DNA of 64,000 nucleotides from Annona cherimola (GCA_030490835.1 CM059971.1:74294224-74358223), one strand, 5' to 3'; counted from the stretch's first letter, positions 20,747 through 33,060 are shown. Notes: generated by a model from the letters alone, not told the origin. Program-made: numbers and translations.

Positions 20747-22548
20747 TGTGAAACCCCATATATATATTTATAGATATTTTTTACGTAGGGACTATATACG
20801 AATTTAAGAAAACTGGAGGCTAAATTGAAATATTACAAAAACCCTTTCATATGCCCAACAACATTCTAGAGACATTTCAAGCACAAGGAAAAAATGATAG
20901 AAAAAAGAGGCAGAGAAGATAAAAAACAGAAAGAAGACAGGAAAGAGAAGAGAGAGAGAGAGAAGAGGAGGAGGAGGAGGAGGAGAGGAGAGGAGGAAGA
21001 AAATTTTTGGTGATTCGGATTTTTGAGTTAGATTTAAAGTTGGAGGATTTGGGAAAAAGCGGATAAAAATTGTGGTAAGCAATTTTCCTTCTCATCTTCT
21101 TCTTCTTTTGATCTATTGCATTTATTTAATATATCGTGATGGTATAGAAGAAATATAGTACGAAATTGAGAGGTCAAGATTAGAAATTTTAAATCCTAAT
21201 AGAGTAGATGAAAGAAATTTTTTCATGGAGACAGAATTTGAGTATGAAACCAAGATGGATGATTTTAAAATTATATTTTATTATGAAAGACAATAGTTAT
21301 TTTAGAAAATTTAAGGTGACGTGAGAGATGAGTATCTCCAAATAGGTGTTTGGAATTTGAGAATGATAAAAATAGGGTATTTGACAATGAAATTAAATAA
21401 AATTATTTTTTAAATATTATTTATGCATATTATTATTATTGTTATTTGGATGTAGACTAAAGTAAAAGATATTGAAATCTTGTAAAGCCTAGAGTTGGAG
21501 ATTTGAAAATTTGCATAAAAGATATGAATTTTTCGCTTTTATTCGGGTGCTTATGAATATTGATTGATGTTTATTTTTTGAATGTAGATGTCTTGAAATT
21601 ATTTGGATATTTTATTTGAGATTTTTATGAAAATAATTTTTTTGAGATATATAATTTTCTTGACTTCAATTATTTAATTGAGTTGAGGAGCATAAGAAAT
21701 TTATTTGAGTTAATGATGGATTTATATAAAAAAAATTTAGTAAGTAAATTATTTAAGTTTGATGAATATGTTTTAAAATGAGCATATGAGCACGGGCATA
21801 ATGTATGAGTGCATTATTATATGCTGAGTATCGTATTTGATAATTCTTTGGGTGAGCTAGAGAATAAGAGGAGTTACGGTATAGTCATGTAAGATGTTTG
21901 ATGATGATGAGTCTACTTGGTATATCAGGAGACATGGATGATGACGAAGGACAAGGATAAGCATTTACATTGCATGAGCATAGTATGAATAAGCATATGA
22001 ATTTTAGAGATTTTGGTGTTTGAGTTATTTTATGAAAATGATGTTTGTTTGATTTAATATTTGAGTTTTAAGGTTGCCCTACTTATTGAGTTGGCCTAGA
22101 CTTATGTTTTCTTATATTGATGTTTTCATATGACAGGACAGAAGTAGGAGCCCAATGTAAGGTTGATGCTCAGACATAAGTAAGGAAAGATGCCAGTCCA
22201 CCGAGTTATATATGAATTATTAACTTAATGAGTAGGAAAGATTAAATTCGACGTCCTTTTTGTGTAATTGAGTTTTGTGATGAGACTTCTTGTAAAACTT
22301 ATTTTATTATGAAGTTAATGTATGGTTATTTATGTGGATTAATTGGAGGAGATTTGGATAAATTTATTCTGTTTAGTTTTTATACTTTCATGTATGTATT
22401 ATAATTGATAGTACGATGTGAGAATGCTTGCATAGGATAATTTCATCTAACTCCTTAACTTTATGATTCTGGGGAGATGCTGTCGGATTTTTCAGTAAAA
22501 TTTAATGACCATTGGCTAAGTGTGGAGGTTAGCCATTGGGGCGTTACA
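20747..22548 (+). mobile_element. Solo LTR of a Ty3/gypsy-like retrotransposon (copy B)
   Basis: A 1802-bp segment starting TGTGAAACCCC and ending GGGGCGTTACA, flanked by the perfect 5-bp TSD TCCAA (20742-20746 and 22549-22553). It shares the terminal motifs and the GGGGAGATGCTG block with copy A at 13576-15317, in the opposite orientation. No primer-binding site or internal region follows, so it is a solo LTR. A purine-rich GAGA/GGA microsatellite lies at 20940-21000. Confidence 0.87.
20940..21000. repeat. Purine microsatellite (GA)n/(GGA)n
   Basis: Alternating GA and GAG/GGA units within the solo LTR. Chance open frames on the minus strand (runs of Ser, Leu and Pro) arise from it. Confidence 0.9.
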
Positions 22549-22553
22549 TCCAA

Positions 22554-23366
22554 CCTAGACTAATTGCGTCAAATAACATTTACTATCTAACCATTCACAT
22601 ATACAATCATATCGTGTAAGCCATATACAAGTAAAAGCCAATGTTGTGTCACAATTATCGATCTATTTTTCTACAATTGGAAATCCTTTTTTTATTCTAG
22701 AAGCTCAATCAGTCATGCACCTACACAATTATTTTAAAAAATAAAACCAACTACTTCTTCTCATTGATCCCTAACAAGAAGCCAATCCTCTACTCCTTAT
22801 GGGAAGCTCGCCAAGTCCTCCTCTTGCATTTTCTTTCTCTTTTCAATAGAACCCAAGTGTTTAGTAATGTTCCCAACTTCATATATACTCATATATTTTA
22901 TCTTATCCTACCTTTAATATGTCTCGATGTGCACGATCAAAATCGCTTGCTATTATAATTTCTACCCCATTCTCTCCACCATTATACGTCCCCAAGCATT
23001 TCTTTAAATGTTTTGGATTTGACTATACTGACATCACATCAATTTATTTTTATCCTTCTACTTGTGTTGATCAACCCGAACTTTTATTCCAATTATCAAC
23101 CTATGATCATTCATTTAGTCTCACACAATTAATGCCTTCCTTCACCTTCATTGATCCAATAATAGAGGCCTCAATTTAACAAGTCAAGGTCCCTACCAAT
23201 TTGATGCCAACCTCCATCCATGCTATGCTTATCCTTTTAACTTGATGAGGCTTACTCTTCTTTTCCAAGTTTTGACTGCCCTTTAAGCCTTGATATGAGA
23301 GTGATACTCTTCTTTGTCCTTTACCACTTATTATCCTTATGTATGGGTACACAAATTGCACCTTCT
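22554..23366. other. Intergenic, no gene seen
   Basis: AT-rich with C-rich patches on the plus strand; short frames only. It may be degraded retroelement DNA, as its style resembles 18540-18760 and 24890-25080. Confidence 0.45.
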
Positions 23367-23381
23367 ATATATATATATATA

Positions 23382-24071
23382 CAGAAATATTCAAGTGTAG
23401 AGCGTCACTGAAATGGGTCTCACATGATTATCAAATCATAATCTACTCCATCCATTGTATTTAGAATAATATATTCTATCATCATATTAATTTTCATCTC
23501 AATCAGATATGTATATAGGCTCCATCTAAAAATGGTATAAATTCAACATAATAACATGGTTTGATGTAAATAACAACTTTAAATTAGTTTTTTCAAAATG
23601 TAAACTATTTGCTATAAAATTTACATATAGGTAAATAATTGTATAAAGTTTCATTGCATTCTAATATGTGTGGGGCTCATTTTTTATCAAATGTACCGCT
23701 GTTCAAGTGAGTTATGCCGCACCATAATTAAAGGTACATTCGGCCTAAATGAGCCCCGTATGTACTTAAATGTATTAATATTTTATATAAATATTTTTTC
23801 ATATATAAATTATATAGCAAATGGTTTACATATCAAAAAAATAACTTTAAAGTTATTATTTACATCAAACTATTTTATTATGTTAAGTTTGTACCATTTT
23901 CAGATGGGGTTCATAAACATGTTCAATTGGAAGAAAAATAGGTATGATAATAGAATACATAATTATAAATACAATGGGTGGATTAAATTATAATTTTATG
24001 ATTATGTGGAGTCCATTTTGAGGTAACTGCACCATAATTATGGTGCAGTGAAGCTGCACCTGAATATTTCT
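23382..24071. mobile_element. TAM MITE copy 3, composite and diverged
   Basis: About 690 bp between (TA)n tracts at 23367-23381 and 24072-24083. The left and right arms match the TAM arms (ATCATAATCTACTCCA; AATACAATGGGTGGA; right hairpin GGTGCAGTGAAGCTGCACC). The centre (about 23680-23760) holds a second set of end-like sequences (ACCGCTGTTCAAGTGA; GCACCATAATTAAAGG), so it looks like two elements fused or one nested in another. Confidence 0.75.
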
Positions 24072-24083
24072 TATATATATATA

Positions 24084-24434
24084 GAGCTGTTCCGGTGCAG
24101 CGTCACTGCACCGGAACAGCGGTACAGTGGCCCAAAAATGGGCCCCACGTGATCATGAAATCATGATCTACTCCACCCATTGTATTTAGAATAATGTATT
24201 CTATTACCATACCAATTTTCATCCCAATTAGATACTTTAAAGTTGTTATTTTCATCAAACTATTTTATTACGTTGGATTTGTACCATTTTCATATGGGGC
24301 CCATATACATATCTGATTGGGATGAAAATTGGTATGGTAATAGAATACATTATTCTAAATACAATGGGTGGAGTAGATCATGATTTCATGATCATGTGGG
24401 GCCCATTACAGCGATGCTGCACAGGAATATAATC
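24084..24434. mobile_element. TAM MITE copy 4
   Basis: The left end has the complete hairpin: GCTGTTCCGGTGCAG, a 5-base loop CGTCA, then CTGCACCGGAACAGC. The arms are a long near-perfect inverted repeat, with TGATCATGAAATCATGATC and ATACCAATTTTCATCCCAAT present in both orientations. The right end (GCGATGCTGCACAGGAATA) is mutated. Flanked by (TA)n on both sides. Confidence 0.9.
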
Positions 24435-24451
24435 TATATATATATATATAT

Positions 24452-24830
24452 GGATTCTGTTCCGGTGCAGCGTCACTGCACCGGAACAGCGGTGCAGTGG
24501 GCCCAAAATGGGCCCCACATGATCATGAAATCATGATCTACTCCACCCATTGTATTTAGAATAATGTATTCTATTATCATACCAATTTTCATCCCAATCA
24601 GATACTTTAAAGTTGTTATTTACATCGAACTATTTTATTATGTTGGATTTGTACCATTTTCAGATTGGGCCCATATACATATCTGATTGGGATGAAAATT
24701 GGTGTGATAATAGAATACATTATTCTAAATACAATGGGTGGAGTAGATCATGATTTCATGATCATGTGGGGCCCATTTTGGGCCCACTGTACCGCTGTTC
24801 CGGTGCAGCGTCACTGCACCGGAACAGCTC
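24452..24830. mobile_element. TAM MITE copy 5, best preserved
   Basis: A 379-bp element with the full terminal hairpin at both ends (24456-24490 and 24793-24828; arms GCTGTTCCGGTGCAG / CTGCACCGGAACAGC around CGTCA, with the first base varying on the left). CAGTGGGCCCAAAATGGGCC follows, then the long inverted arms. (TA)n lies at 24435-24451 and 24831-24846. No coding sequence. This copy gives the best view of family structure. Confidence 0.93.
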
Positions 24831-24846
24831 TATATATATATATATT

Positions 24847-25849
24847 CAATATATGTTTTTCCCATGAATCAATTCTTAAAATTTTCGCACCTAGTCGCAC
24901 CTTGTTCAAACCTTATTTGAGCAAACTGCTACTTAGATTAGCCCTTAGACTCAAATGACCTTGACTAACCTACCACCTCACTTAATGCTTGGTCACAACT
25001 GGATCAACCCAACTATCAACGAGCCATCTTAGTCTTACCCAAGTTGACCCAATCTTACAAAGAAGGATATCTATAAACTCCACCTTGCTGGACACAAGTC
25101 TCATCTTGGTGGGCTACCTTGATTAAATCATGTAACGATTGAGCTTGATTGTAAACTAGATCAATTAAGCCTTATGATCGAGCTAGTGCAAAAATATACG
25201 GTTTTCTATACAGGATTTCAAACTTCACAATTTATGACTAAACATTAATTAATTTGGATAAAACTTAGTTTTCCAGATAAAAAAATAATTTTGAATGCAA
25301 CTTCCAAATTGAATTTTAATTTAATCATCAAGATGAGACCAAAGTAGGTTAACACCATTCAAGTTATAGAATAAAATTATTTTCAATATTATTACGCCAA
25401 TGAAATCTAGTTGCTTATTACAATATTTGTATCTAAAATAATGTGTTGCATATATTATTAAATGCTTCAAAACGTTCTTATATATTTACCCATTTTGACA
25501 GTTAACCACAACACCTTGTTTGCTGTTTCTTCATAAACCATGATATAAAACAAAATATTGTTGCTTACGCTTTTTTTATATCCCATTACAAATTTTCGGT
25601 AATCAGATAAGTTAAGAAGTTTATTCTCATACATATAAATTAATAATAGAGACTAACTAATGCAGGATTTCATACTTGAATTAACACTTTATATCACATC
25701 TTCAGATAGATACGTGGATGCATATCATAAATGGAAAACAAACATAATCAAGCTTAGGTTTAACTCTAACATCATGTCGAAACCAGACAGCCTAGTCCGA
25801 AACATAAACCGATTGCACGAATCTCTAAATAATATAAAACTTCATTGGT
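24847..25849. other. Intergenic, no gene seen
   Basis: No open frame with a recognisable domain. The first 250 bp are C-rich on the plus strand. The rest is AT-rich. Confidence 0.5.
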
Positions 25850-25971
25850 AATATCCCAAAAAAAGGATATTGGAAACTATTATTTGCTTAAACTAATGCC
25901 TTATTGCTAATAAGCACTGGCAACGACGTCGATGACCAATTTTTTTGCCAATATTTCATTTTCTTGTAGTG
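25850..25971 (-). mobile_element. CACTA-like (En/Spm) transposon terminus
   Basis: Read on the minus strand from 25971 it begins CACTACAAGAAAATGA, the canonical CACTA terminal motif. A subterminal stretch follows with ATTGGTCATCGACGTCGTTGCCAGTGC, which is GC-richer than its surroundings. No partner terminus was found in the window, so only one end, or a deletion derivative, is present. Confidence 0.5.
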
Positions 25972-28900
25972 ATATATTGCAAGTTGTTATAGTGAGATGA
26001 TATAAAATCCACATAAATCTTATACGCATTTTGTACTGATATGACATTTTACTTTTTATAATTACATTTTTATTATATTTCTTTGGTTTTTAATATTAAA
26101 AAAACCTTTTTGGTGGATATCATATCCTACGGCACTTCTATCACACTTGCTTCTTGTTATATGGTACATTATGAAGCGATTAGGGGGATTATAATTGTTG
26201 TTGTTGCTGTGCTGTTGTTTCAGATCTACATTTGTAGGAATAACAAATGCAAAAATGAAAAGGAATCACTGGGAGTGCGGAAATGGTCAATGCAACATGC
26301 AAGTGATTGAAGAACCCCATTCAATTTAAGACAACCCTTCTACATGGAGGCATGCAGCGAGTCGAATAATTGTGCACTCAATTGAATAATATTTTTGGAC
26401 AAGCCGGCTTTTCAGGCAGAATCTTGTAAAGAAAATGCTCTGCTGCTGCCTTGGTTATTGCATATTATAGCATCAGGCTGCATTCGCATACTTAGACAGT
26501 CTTAATCAGTTGACCTGAAACTGTTTATTAAAGTCCTAACATCTTCAACTGTCCTCCATTAATAATCAGATCATTAAACAATATTAAATAATGGGTCCAT
26601 TCAACATCTTGCAAAATCAAATTAATATATAATAATTTGCATGTCTCTTAGGGGGCAAAAAAAAAAAAAAAAAAGAAAGAAAAAGGGTCCAATCAATGTC
26701 TGGAAGCAGGGTTGTTAATTAGTTTTATCAGGGTGGGTTATACCACCTAAGAATCCCCCAACTCCTGACATATATGCCGCCCATGTATGGCCTAAAAATA
26801 GATAGCTATCTATATACAAAAGTGGTTGAGAAAGAGATGCATGCATTTAGTTTGGTGTGATTTTTTTCAGTGGCCTTTCACTGATTGAATGAATAGACGG
26901 TTTATGTATTGATTTTTATTTCCTAGAAATTTTTATTGCTTTCTTCCTTTTTTATTTATTCCTTTGGAATGGACAGTTCACATCCATGGAGTCAATTCCA
27001 GTACAGCAAAGGGAGTTATCTCCACATGTTTTGCTTCCCCCACTTTGAGAAATTTAATTATGGTGATTTGATACTCGCGTCATATGTGACGCTTGATATA
27101 CATGTACATGTATATTCCGTCATGCAAGAATGCGTACGCGTGCTTCATATTATTAAAGGCGCTTGTGCTGTGCCACAGTCACAACCACAAAATCTAGGTG
27201 GTGCAATAACTGCTCTTTTGACCCTTAGCTTGCGGATCAGAATTTTAAAGATCAATGTGCTTCAATCTGTTCTGTTCTTGGATGCAACACTTTCTAAAAG
27301 TAGTTTTTTGGGATGCGTAATGAAACATCCAAATAGATTATTGTAGTCATTCTTTTTATACTAAAATTAAAATCATTGTATAAAAAAAATTAAACTTATA
27401 ATAAGCATTGGGAATGAAATTTAAACCATTAGATGCATGTATACTGTTTTTTATAACATTAACTACCTATTTTACAAATCGAATCCACTCATTATGTTTA
27501 ACGCAATAAAATATATTTATATCAAAAAATTAGATATTATAATATTCGTGAAACTAGTATCAACCCAAAAATAAATATTTAATAAATTTAATTCTAAAAA
27601 ATTCATATAAAATAATTTAAAATTGATTATATGGTATTTAATTTTAACTAAAATGAAATTAATGATTTAGATGTTAAAAATATACAAAATATGATACACC
27701 GTCTCAAGTGCTTCACCGTTAGAGTACGTGCTGCATATGATCCTCTTCATTTGCTTTTTTACTGTTAAAATAATTTACATCATATCTCAACTTATCTAAA
27801 ATATTAATAGAAAAGATAACTATGCATTATCGACTTAAAGGGAATAAAATCTCCACCACCATGTACGTGCTTTCGAAACAGTGTCCCATCCCAACTAAGC
27901 TGCTCCCTGAGTTGGCGATCCTCTTCATTTCGTAGGAATTTTCAAACTGTCCATTAATTGGAATTTATTTCCAGTTGTCCCAAAACAGTACTGGAGAATT
28001 AACTAAAGGTACAAATGGCATGCATGCGATGGTGGCAGAGAACTCATCGCACGTTGGAATGGCATTTCTTTTCCATCCCAACGCATTTGGAGAATTAAAG
28101 TCCTGTCACAGTTTCTTTTTTAAAGGGGAGGAGGCATGAACCTTAAATATTCTGCCGCGCATCCTGTCGGGTTTTTTTTTTATAAAAAAAAAAAACAAAA
28201 AAGAAATTTGGGGGTTGCCATGTGTCATCAGGAGGCAAAATCATTTCAGTGGGGATCAGTTGGGGTGGGCCCACAGAGGCCCATAATTATTCTGCTCTGA
28301 TTGATAGGGGCCCCACAATTTTAAATTCGCAGTTCGTAGCAGTTTCAAATAAAATATTATTTGGGTATGTTCCCATGGAACCACATGCAACCTTTCATTT
28401 TTCTGTAGATTTTAATTATTATTTTTATTCAGATCCAAGCCATGGTTGTATATATTCCTCTCTCTGTGTCTTTCAAGAAAATAAAAAACCGTTTTGATTC
28501 GACTTGTATATAATTCCTAGTGGATGCAAACGCATTGTATTGGTTAAAATTATATCTTATCAAATTTATAGCCTTTTTAAAGAAAGTTAATCATATATGT
28601 TTGGCTAAATAAATATTTTTAATGTAGTGAGTGACTTGAATCTAAAACAGATTAGATGAGAAGTAACTGTCGTGTACTGAGAGATGAAAGACTACATGAG
28701 AAATAAGAAAAGTAATTAAAAAATGGGGAAAAAAAATCCAATCCTCAGTCTTATTATTATTATTATTATTATTATTATTTTTTTCCAATAAGATGCTTCC
28801 TAGCTACCCTTAAAGTGCTATCCGCCCAGAATTGGGCATAATAAAAACAGAAAATAAATTAAATAAAAATCGTTTGCGGGTACCTTTTTTCGGACATATA

Positions 28901-28990
28901 ATCCGGATACACTTGGGACCGTGCTTAATATTTTCTTGGTCTGGTTTAGTAAGACTTGTTTCAGTGAGCTTGTATTAAACTAGATTCGAA
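25972..28990. other. Intergenic, no supported gene
   Basis: The longest frame is 136 codons (26936-27346), starts MLSSFFIYSFG, has no recognisable domain and lies in AT-rich DNA. I treat it as chance. A poly-A run is at 26657-26674 and a T/A palindrome at 28171-28196. Confidence 0.5.
28752..28783. repeat. (ATT)n microsatellite
   Basis: About ten TTA units. Confidence 0.9.
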
Positions 28991-29561
28991 TGTAGGGCTC
29001 CTGTTCAATGCACACCCTTGAATGCACGACCCTTTTTTAAAAATGTTTTCCTTTTTTGCATTGATATAAATGCACAAGCATAAAGTTTTCGCATATGCAA
29101 TGGTATATTTTTTGAAAATTTGAAATTTTTTATTTTAAATTTTAAAAATATAAAATTGTACAAATAAAAGCTTAGCCACATATGCTAGAAAATATTTAAA
29201 AATTAGAAAAAGGCTCATGCAAGCATGTGCATTAAGGTCAATGCACACGTTTGAATTTAACCGGAGCCTATATATGTATTACGCATATATATATAAAAAA
29301 AAAAATTCAATGAGAAACCAATAAAAGATTTATTGAAAACGCAAGCAATTATTTTTAAAAAAGTGGAATGAAGTTCTGGTTTACGTTAACGCACCAAATA
29401 GGCAATGTTTGTTTTGAAAAATGTGATAGAAAAAGAAAATAGTAGGCATAAAAATATAGTGGCAAAAAATGACGATATGACAGGCTTTTTAATAAAAAAT
29501 AAAATATTAAAGGGAATGATTGAAAATCTAAATAATTAATATGAGAAATCTATAACAGGTT

Positions 29562-29650
29562 GGCAAGAGACCATTCTAGGAACAAGCGATCCGGACTTTG
29601 AGTCTCAGTTGGGAGAGTACGACTCTTATTTTTCAGAGCAATGTCTCAAT
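29562..29650 (+). mobile_element. Possible tRNA-related SINE
   Basis: A-box-like GGTTGGCAAGAGACC is followed by a B-box-like GGACTTTGAGTCTC at about 50 bases, the spacing of a tRNA-type pol III promoter. No clear tail or TSD. Weak. Confidence 0.3.
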
Positions 29651-31301
29651 ATTTGATTAGCAACATTCTTAAATTTACAATCTAAAGTTAAAGATTGAAA
29701 TATGTACTTCGATTGAGTTAGGCATACAAGAATGATAATATATATATATATATTATTTGTGTATTTAAAAATTATTTATTGTGTTATAGTATTTTTTTTC
29801 TTTGACCCTCAATAGAACTCCGGGAAAATTCAGCAAGCCATCAAACCCACTTTCCATGAAGGGCACAGAACGACTTAACATTAATAAGTGCTTTATTCCA
29901 ACAACCAAGCTATATCATTGTCATGACCACTGAACAATCATTTTGAGCCACTGGCCTGAGCAAACTCAATTCAACGATTTTATTATAATCATTTTAAACA
30001 ATGATTGAACGGCGAATGGTTGAAAATCAATTAATTGGTGCGTTTGAATGGTTTCAAATGAAGAGTACAAAAGCTCTGCAAATTTAAATCATTTAAGTTA
30101 TATGAAATAGTGGTGATGTAAACTAAATTTTGAATTGATGTCTAAATGCATCAAAAATAATAATTAAAAATAAAAATAATTACGAAAGAAATTATCGTAA
30201 TAAATGAAAAATTGTCAATTTAATGAAAACCATTCTCCCTAAGTGAATTAGGAGAATGACTTGTTGATAATTAAATTAAAATCCAACGTAATAATTATAT
30301 TTAATATCGTTTGTTCAGTAAAAAGAAAAATTAACTTTCATTGAAACGTTTTTCTGTTACATCAAATTTCAAGTCTTTCTTCCAGGGAGAGGATACCATA
30401 TAATGGATTGTTATTTAGCTACATAACAACCTCATATATATATATTTTTTATTTTTCTTTACTTTTTATATGAGCCTAAGTATATTTAGTTCATATGTTA
30501 AAATTTTACAAATTGTGATTTTATATATTTTTATACAAAATTTTAAAAATAAAAATTTTATCTATCTCACATTTGGTTGCATACGAAAAAGGTAAAATTT
30601 TGGGCAAATTTCATATATGCCCATGAATTTTAATCTTAATTTTAACTATATCTACACACTTCTAAAAATTTAAATATACTTATATATTTTGCTCAAAATT
30701 CTATTCATTCTCATGATCCTTTGTGAATATGCTCAAACTTTAATTATAATTATAAGTTAAAAAGTCACATTTAAATTAATTTTTAGTAAAATGGCTATGG
30801 AATCTTACTTGTATGGCTATCAAATTATATATCATTTAAATGTAAAATTTTGTTTATAAATTTCATAACTAGATTTTGGCATATTTGTCATTTCACATAG
30901 GGGAATGGGTATGAACAAAATTTTGTATAAAATACATGGATATATTTAATATTCTTAAAATTTTATGAATATATGCAAAATTAGGGGTAAATTCATGGGT
31001 TATGTGGAATTAGACCTAGAATTTTTTATTTTTGAAATTTTACAAAAAAATTTAAAAATTTAAATTTTGGTATATAACCCGTTCCGAGACGAATTGCATA
31101 AGCACGTCCAATAGAAAAAATGTTGTCGTGCATTGAAAATGAAACAAATTATATAGTAATCTAAAAAAATTAGTGTATTATTCTTTTTTTGAAAATAGTA
31201 AAAATATTTTCGAAAAATGTAAGTTGTGATCCCATCGTTATCTCATCTTAGTTTCACACCCATCCTGTCAAAATGGTGAATATGGATACACATACATAAT
31301 A
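29651..31301. other. Intergenic, no gene seen
   Basis: Very AT-rich, with no coding signal. Parts of 30470-31060 resemble the arms of the long-inverted-repeat MITEs (AAATTTTACAAAAAAATTT runs), but no ends could be set. Confidence 0.5.
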
Positions 31302-31645
31302 GGGAAACTGATTCAATGCACCTAAGTGCAAAATCTCATTTTTTTTATATTTTTTTGAAATTTTTTATAAGATTGTTATATTTAAACATTAAGTCAAATT
31401 TTATCATTTTTAGATATGTGTATATATTTTTTGATATTTTAAAAACAAGGGTAATTTAGCCATTTTTAAATGAATAAAATAACCTTGTTTTTAAAAAATA
31501 AAAAAATAAATTTATATATCTCCAAAAATTATAAAACTTAATACATAAGTTAAATACAACTATACTAATCATCTTATAAAAAAATTTAAAAAATATTAAA
31601 CAACAGTAATAATTTCAATGCACCCAGTACCTTGAATCAGTTCCC
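31302..31645. mobile_element. Long-inverted-repeat hAT-type MITE
   Basis: Ends are GGGAAACTGATTCAATGCAC and, inverted on the right, GGGAACTGATTCAAGG. The arms pair across the whole 344 bp around a centre of AAAACAAGGGTAATTTAGCC. The flanking 8-mers ACATAATA and ACGCAACA agree at 5 of 8. Same family as the next element. Confidence 0.75.
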
Positions 31646-31657
31646 ACGCAACATATA

Positions 31658-32054
31658 GGAGAATGCCTCAGTGCACTCTGATGATTGAAATTTCAATGCA
31701 TAAGAGTGCAAAATCTCACTTTTTATATATATATTTGAAATATTTTATAAGATTATTAATCCAATTGTATTTAATTTATAAGTCAAATTTTACTATTTTT
31801 GGATGTGTATATATTTTTTAATTTTTTAAAAACAAGGGTATTTTAGCCATTTTTAAGTGACTAAAATACTCCTATTTAAAAAAATTAAAAATATATATTT
31901 ATATATCTCTAAGAATGGTAAAACTTAACATATAAGTTAAATAAACCTTGATTAATAATCTTATAAAAAAATTTTAAAAATATATTTAAAAATGGGGTTT
32001 TGCATCATGAGGCATTGAAATTTCAATGTATCAAGTGCATTAAAACACTCCCCC
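31658..32054. mobile_element. Long-inverted-repeat hAT-type MITE with perfect 8-bp TSD
   Basis: Starts GGAGAATGCCTCAGTGCAC and ends, inverted, with GGGGAGTGTTTTAATGCAC. ATTGAAATTTCAATG occurs near both ends. Flanked by a perfect AACATATA at 31650-31657 and 32055-32062, the 8-bp TSD length of hAT elements. This supports the hAT label for the whole family. Non-coding. Confidence 0.85.
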
Positions 32055-32144
32055 AACATATATTTGTTGTTTTCAGAAAAATTTGTTCCCATTTCCATTT
32101 TCACCCAAAAAACCAAAAATACTTGCGCCCAAAGATAATACCAG

Positions 32145-32351
32145 TTGGTGGAGCGTCCAGAGCAGAGGTCTAGAGTTCGAATCCCACCATGGGATTTCGA
32201 AGAAAAATTATTGTGGGAGCAGTTGGGCTGTGTCTTCAGATTTTCTGGGGGAGCTGTGTGTCTCCCGATTTATATGAGTGTCTCAGAATTTCAGTATAAT
32301 ATGTGTTGCGATGTATATAAATATAGCCTTTAAAAAAAAAAAAAAAAAAAA
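32145..32351 (+). mobile_element. tRNA-derived SINE with poly-A tail
   Basis: The head TTGGTGGAGCG (A-box region) and the perfect B box AGTTCGAATCCCA (32169-32185 region) are followed by about 130 bp of unrelated body and a poly-A run (32331-32351). The flanks AAAGATAATACCAG (32131-32144) and AAAGGAAAATACCAG (32349-32363) form a TSD with small differences. No host tRNA fold is complete, so it is a SINE and not a tRNA gene. Confidence 0.8.
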
Positions 32352-32772
32352 GGAAAATACCAGGTCCAGCTAGCAAGCAGGGGCGGATATCTCGATCCCC
32401 TGTTTCCCAAGACACGCCACGTTAGGAGTTATGACAGATAGACAATAACTTCAGGGTTTCGGCTTTCAACGTGAACATGACGCCATGTATCTGATGAAGC
32501 TGATGGATTGATGCGGGGTCAAACGCATGCTGTTTTGTAAGCTGCTCTGCTTTGGAACTGCCAATTGATGTTCGCCCAGTTAGAAGCCAGCTGGCTCAGC
32601 TGCTTCAGTCGGTGGGAATTATAACCTGCTAATTACCGACTTGTCGGATCATATCGAGTTAACCCACAATTTTTAATTTCCACTTTATAATCCCTGCTTG
32701 GATTTTTGGAATGTATAGATTTTTGGGTGTTCTCAGTCTCAGAATTTGTAACTTATGTTAGATTTTTAATTC

Positions 32773-33060
32773 CTAATTAACAGGATCTCTGCTTGCTGCT
32801 TTCTTCAGAATCAGCACAGCACCTTCAGAATTTTCACTGGATTGATGGGGTTCCTCATGTTGAATGCTCCTCCTCACAAGGGCAACTGGGGCCATGAAAC
32901 CCACCTTTTCGCCCCCGTGTTTCAAGAACCAACGGACAAAAGGCATGCAAAGCCGCATGCCATAAGGTCTACTGCTGACAAGTGGCAACGTGTGCAGGGA
33001 AGCAGATGAAATCAAGAGGCAATAGGCACATACAAAAAGGATGAAGTTCCATATCTGCAT
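32773..33060 (-). CDS. Candidate small secreted protein, unrecognised
   Basis: A 95-codon frame on the same strand as the gibberellin oxidase, starting 140 bp past its stop codon. The N-terminus (MQIWNFILFVCAYCLLISSA) looks like a cleavable signal peptide. The mature part is basic and polar with dibasic sites (VRRS, LKKA) and ends SRDPVN. I do not recognise a peptide-hormone motif (not CLE, CEP, RGF, IDA or PSK). Local base composition is less AT-rich than nearby intergenic DNA. It could equally be part of the oxidase 3' UTR or chance; there is no independent promoter with proper spacing. Confidence 0.3.
   Translation of the reverse strand: MQIWNFILFVCAYCLLISSASLHTLPLVSSRPYGMRLCMPFVRWFLKHGGEKVGFMAPVALVRRSIQHEEPHQSSENSEGAVLILKKAASRDPVN

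Noticed and set aside
20804..21095. Minus-strand frames with Ser/Pro/Leu runs
   Set aside because: Translation of the GA/GGA microsatellite in a solo LTR.
26936..27346. 136-codon plus-strand frame
   Set aside because: No domain, no promoter-like context, AT-rich surroundings; consistent with a chance frame.
32145..32200. Possible functional tRNA gene
   Set aside because: Only A- and B-box-like parts are present; the acceptor stem cannot pair and a poly-A tail follows, so it is a SINE.
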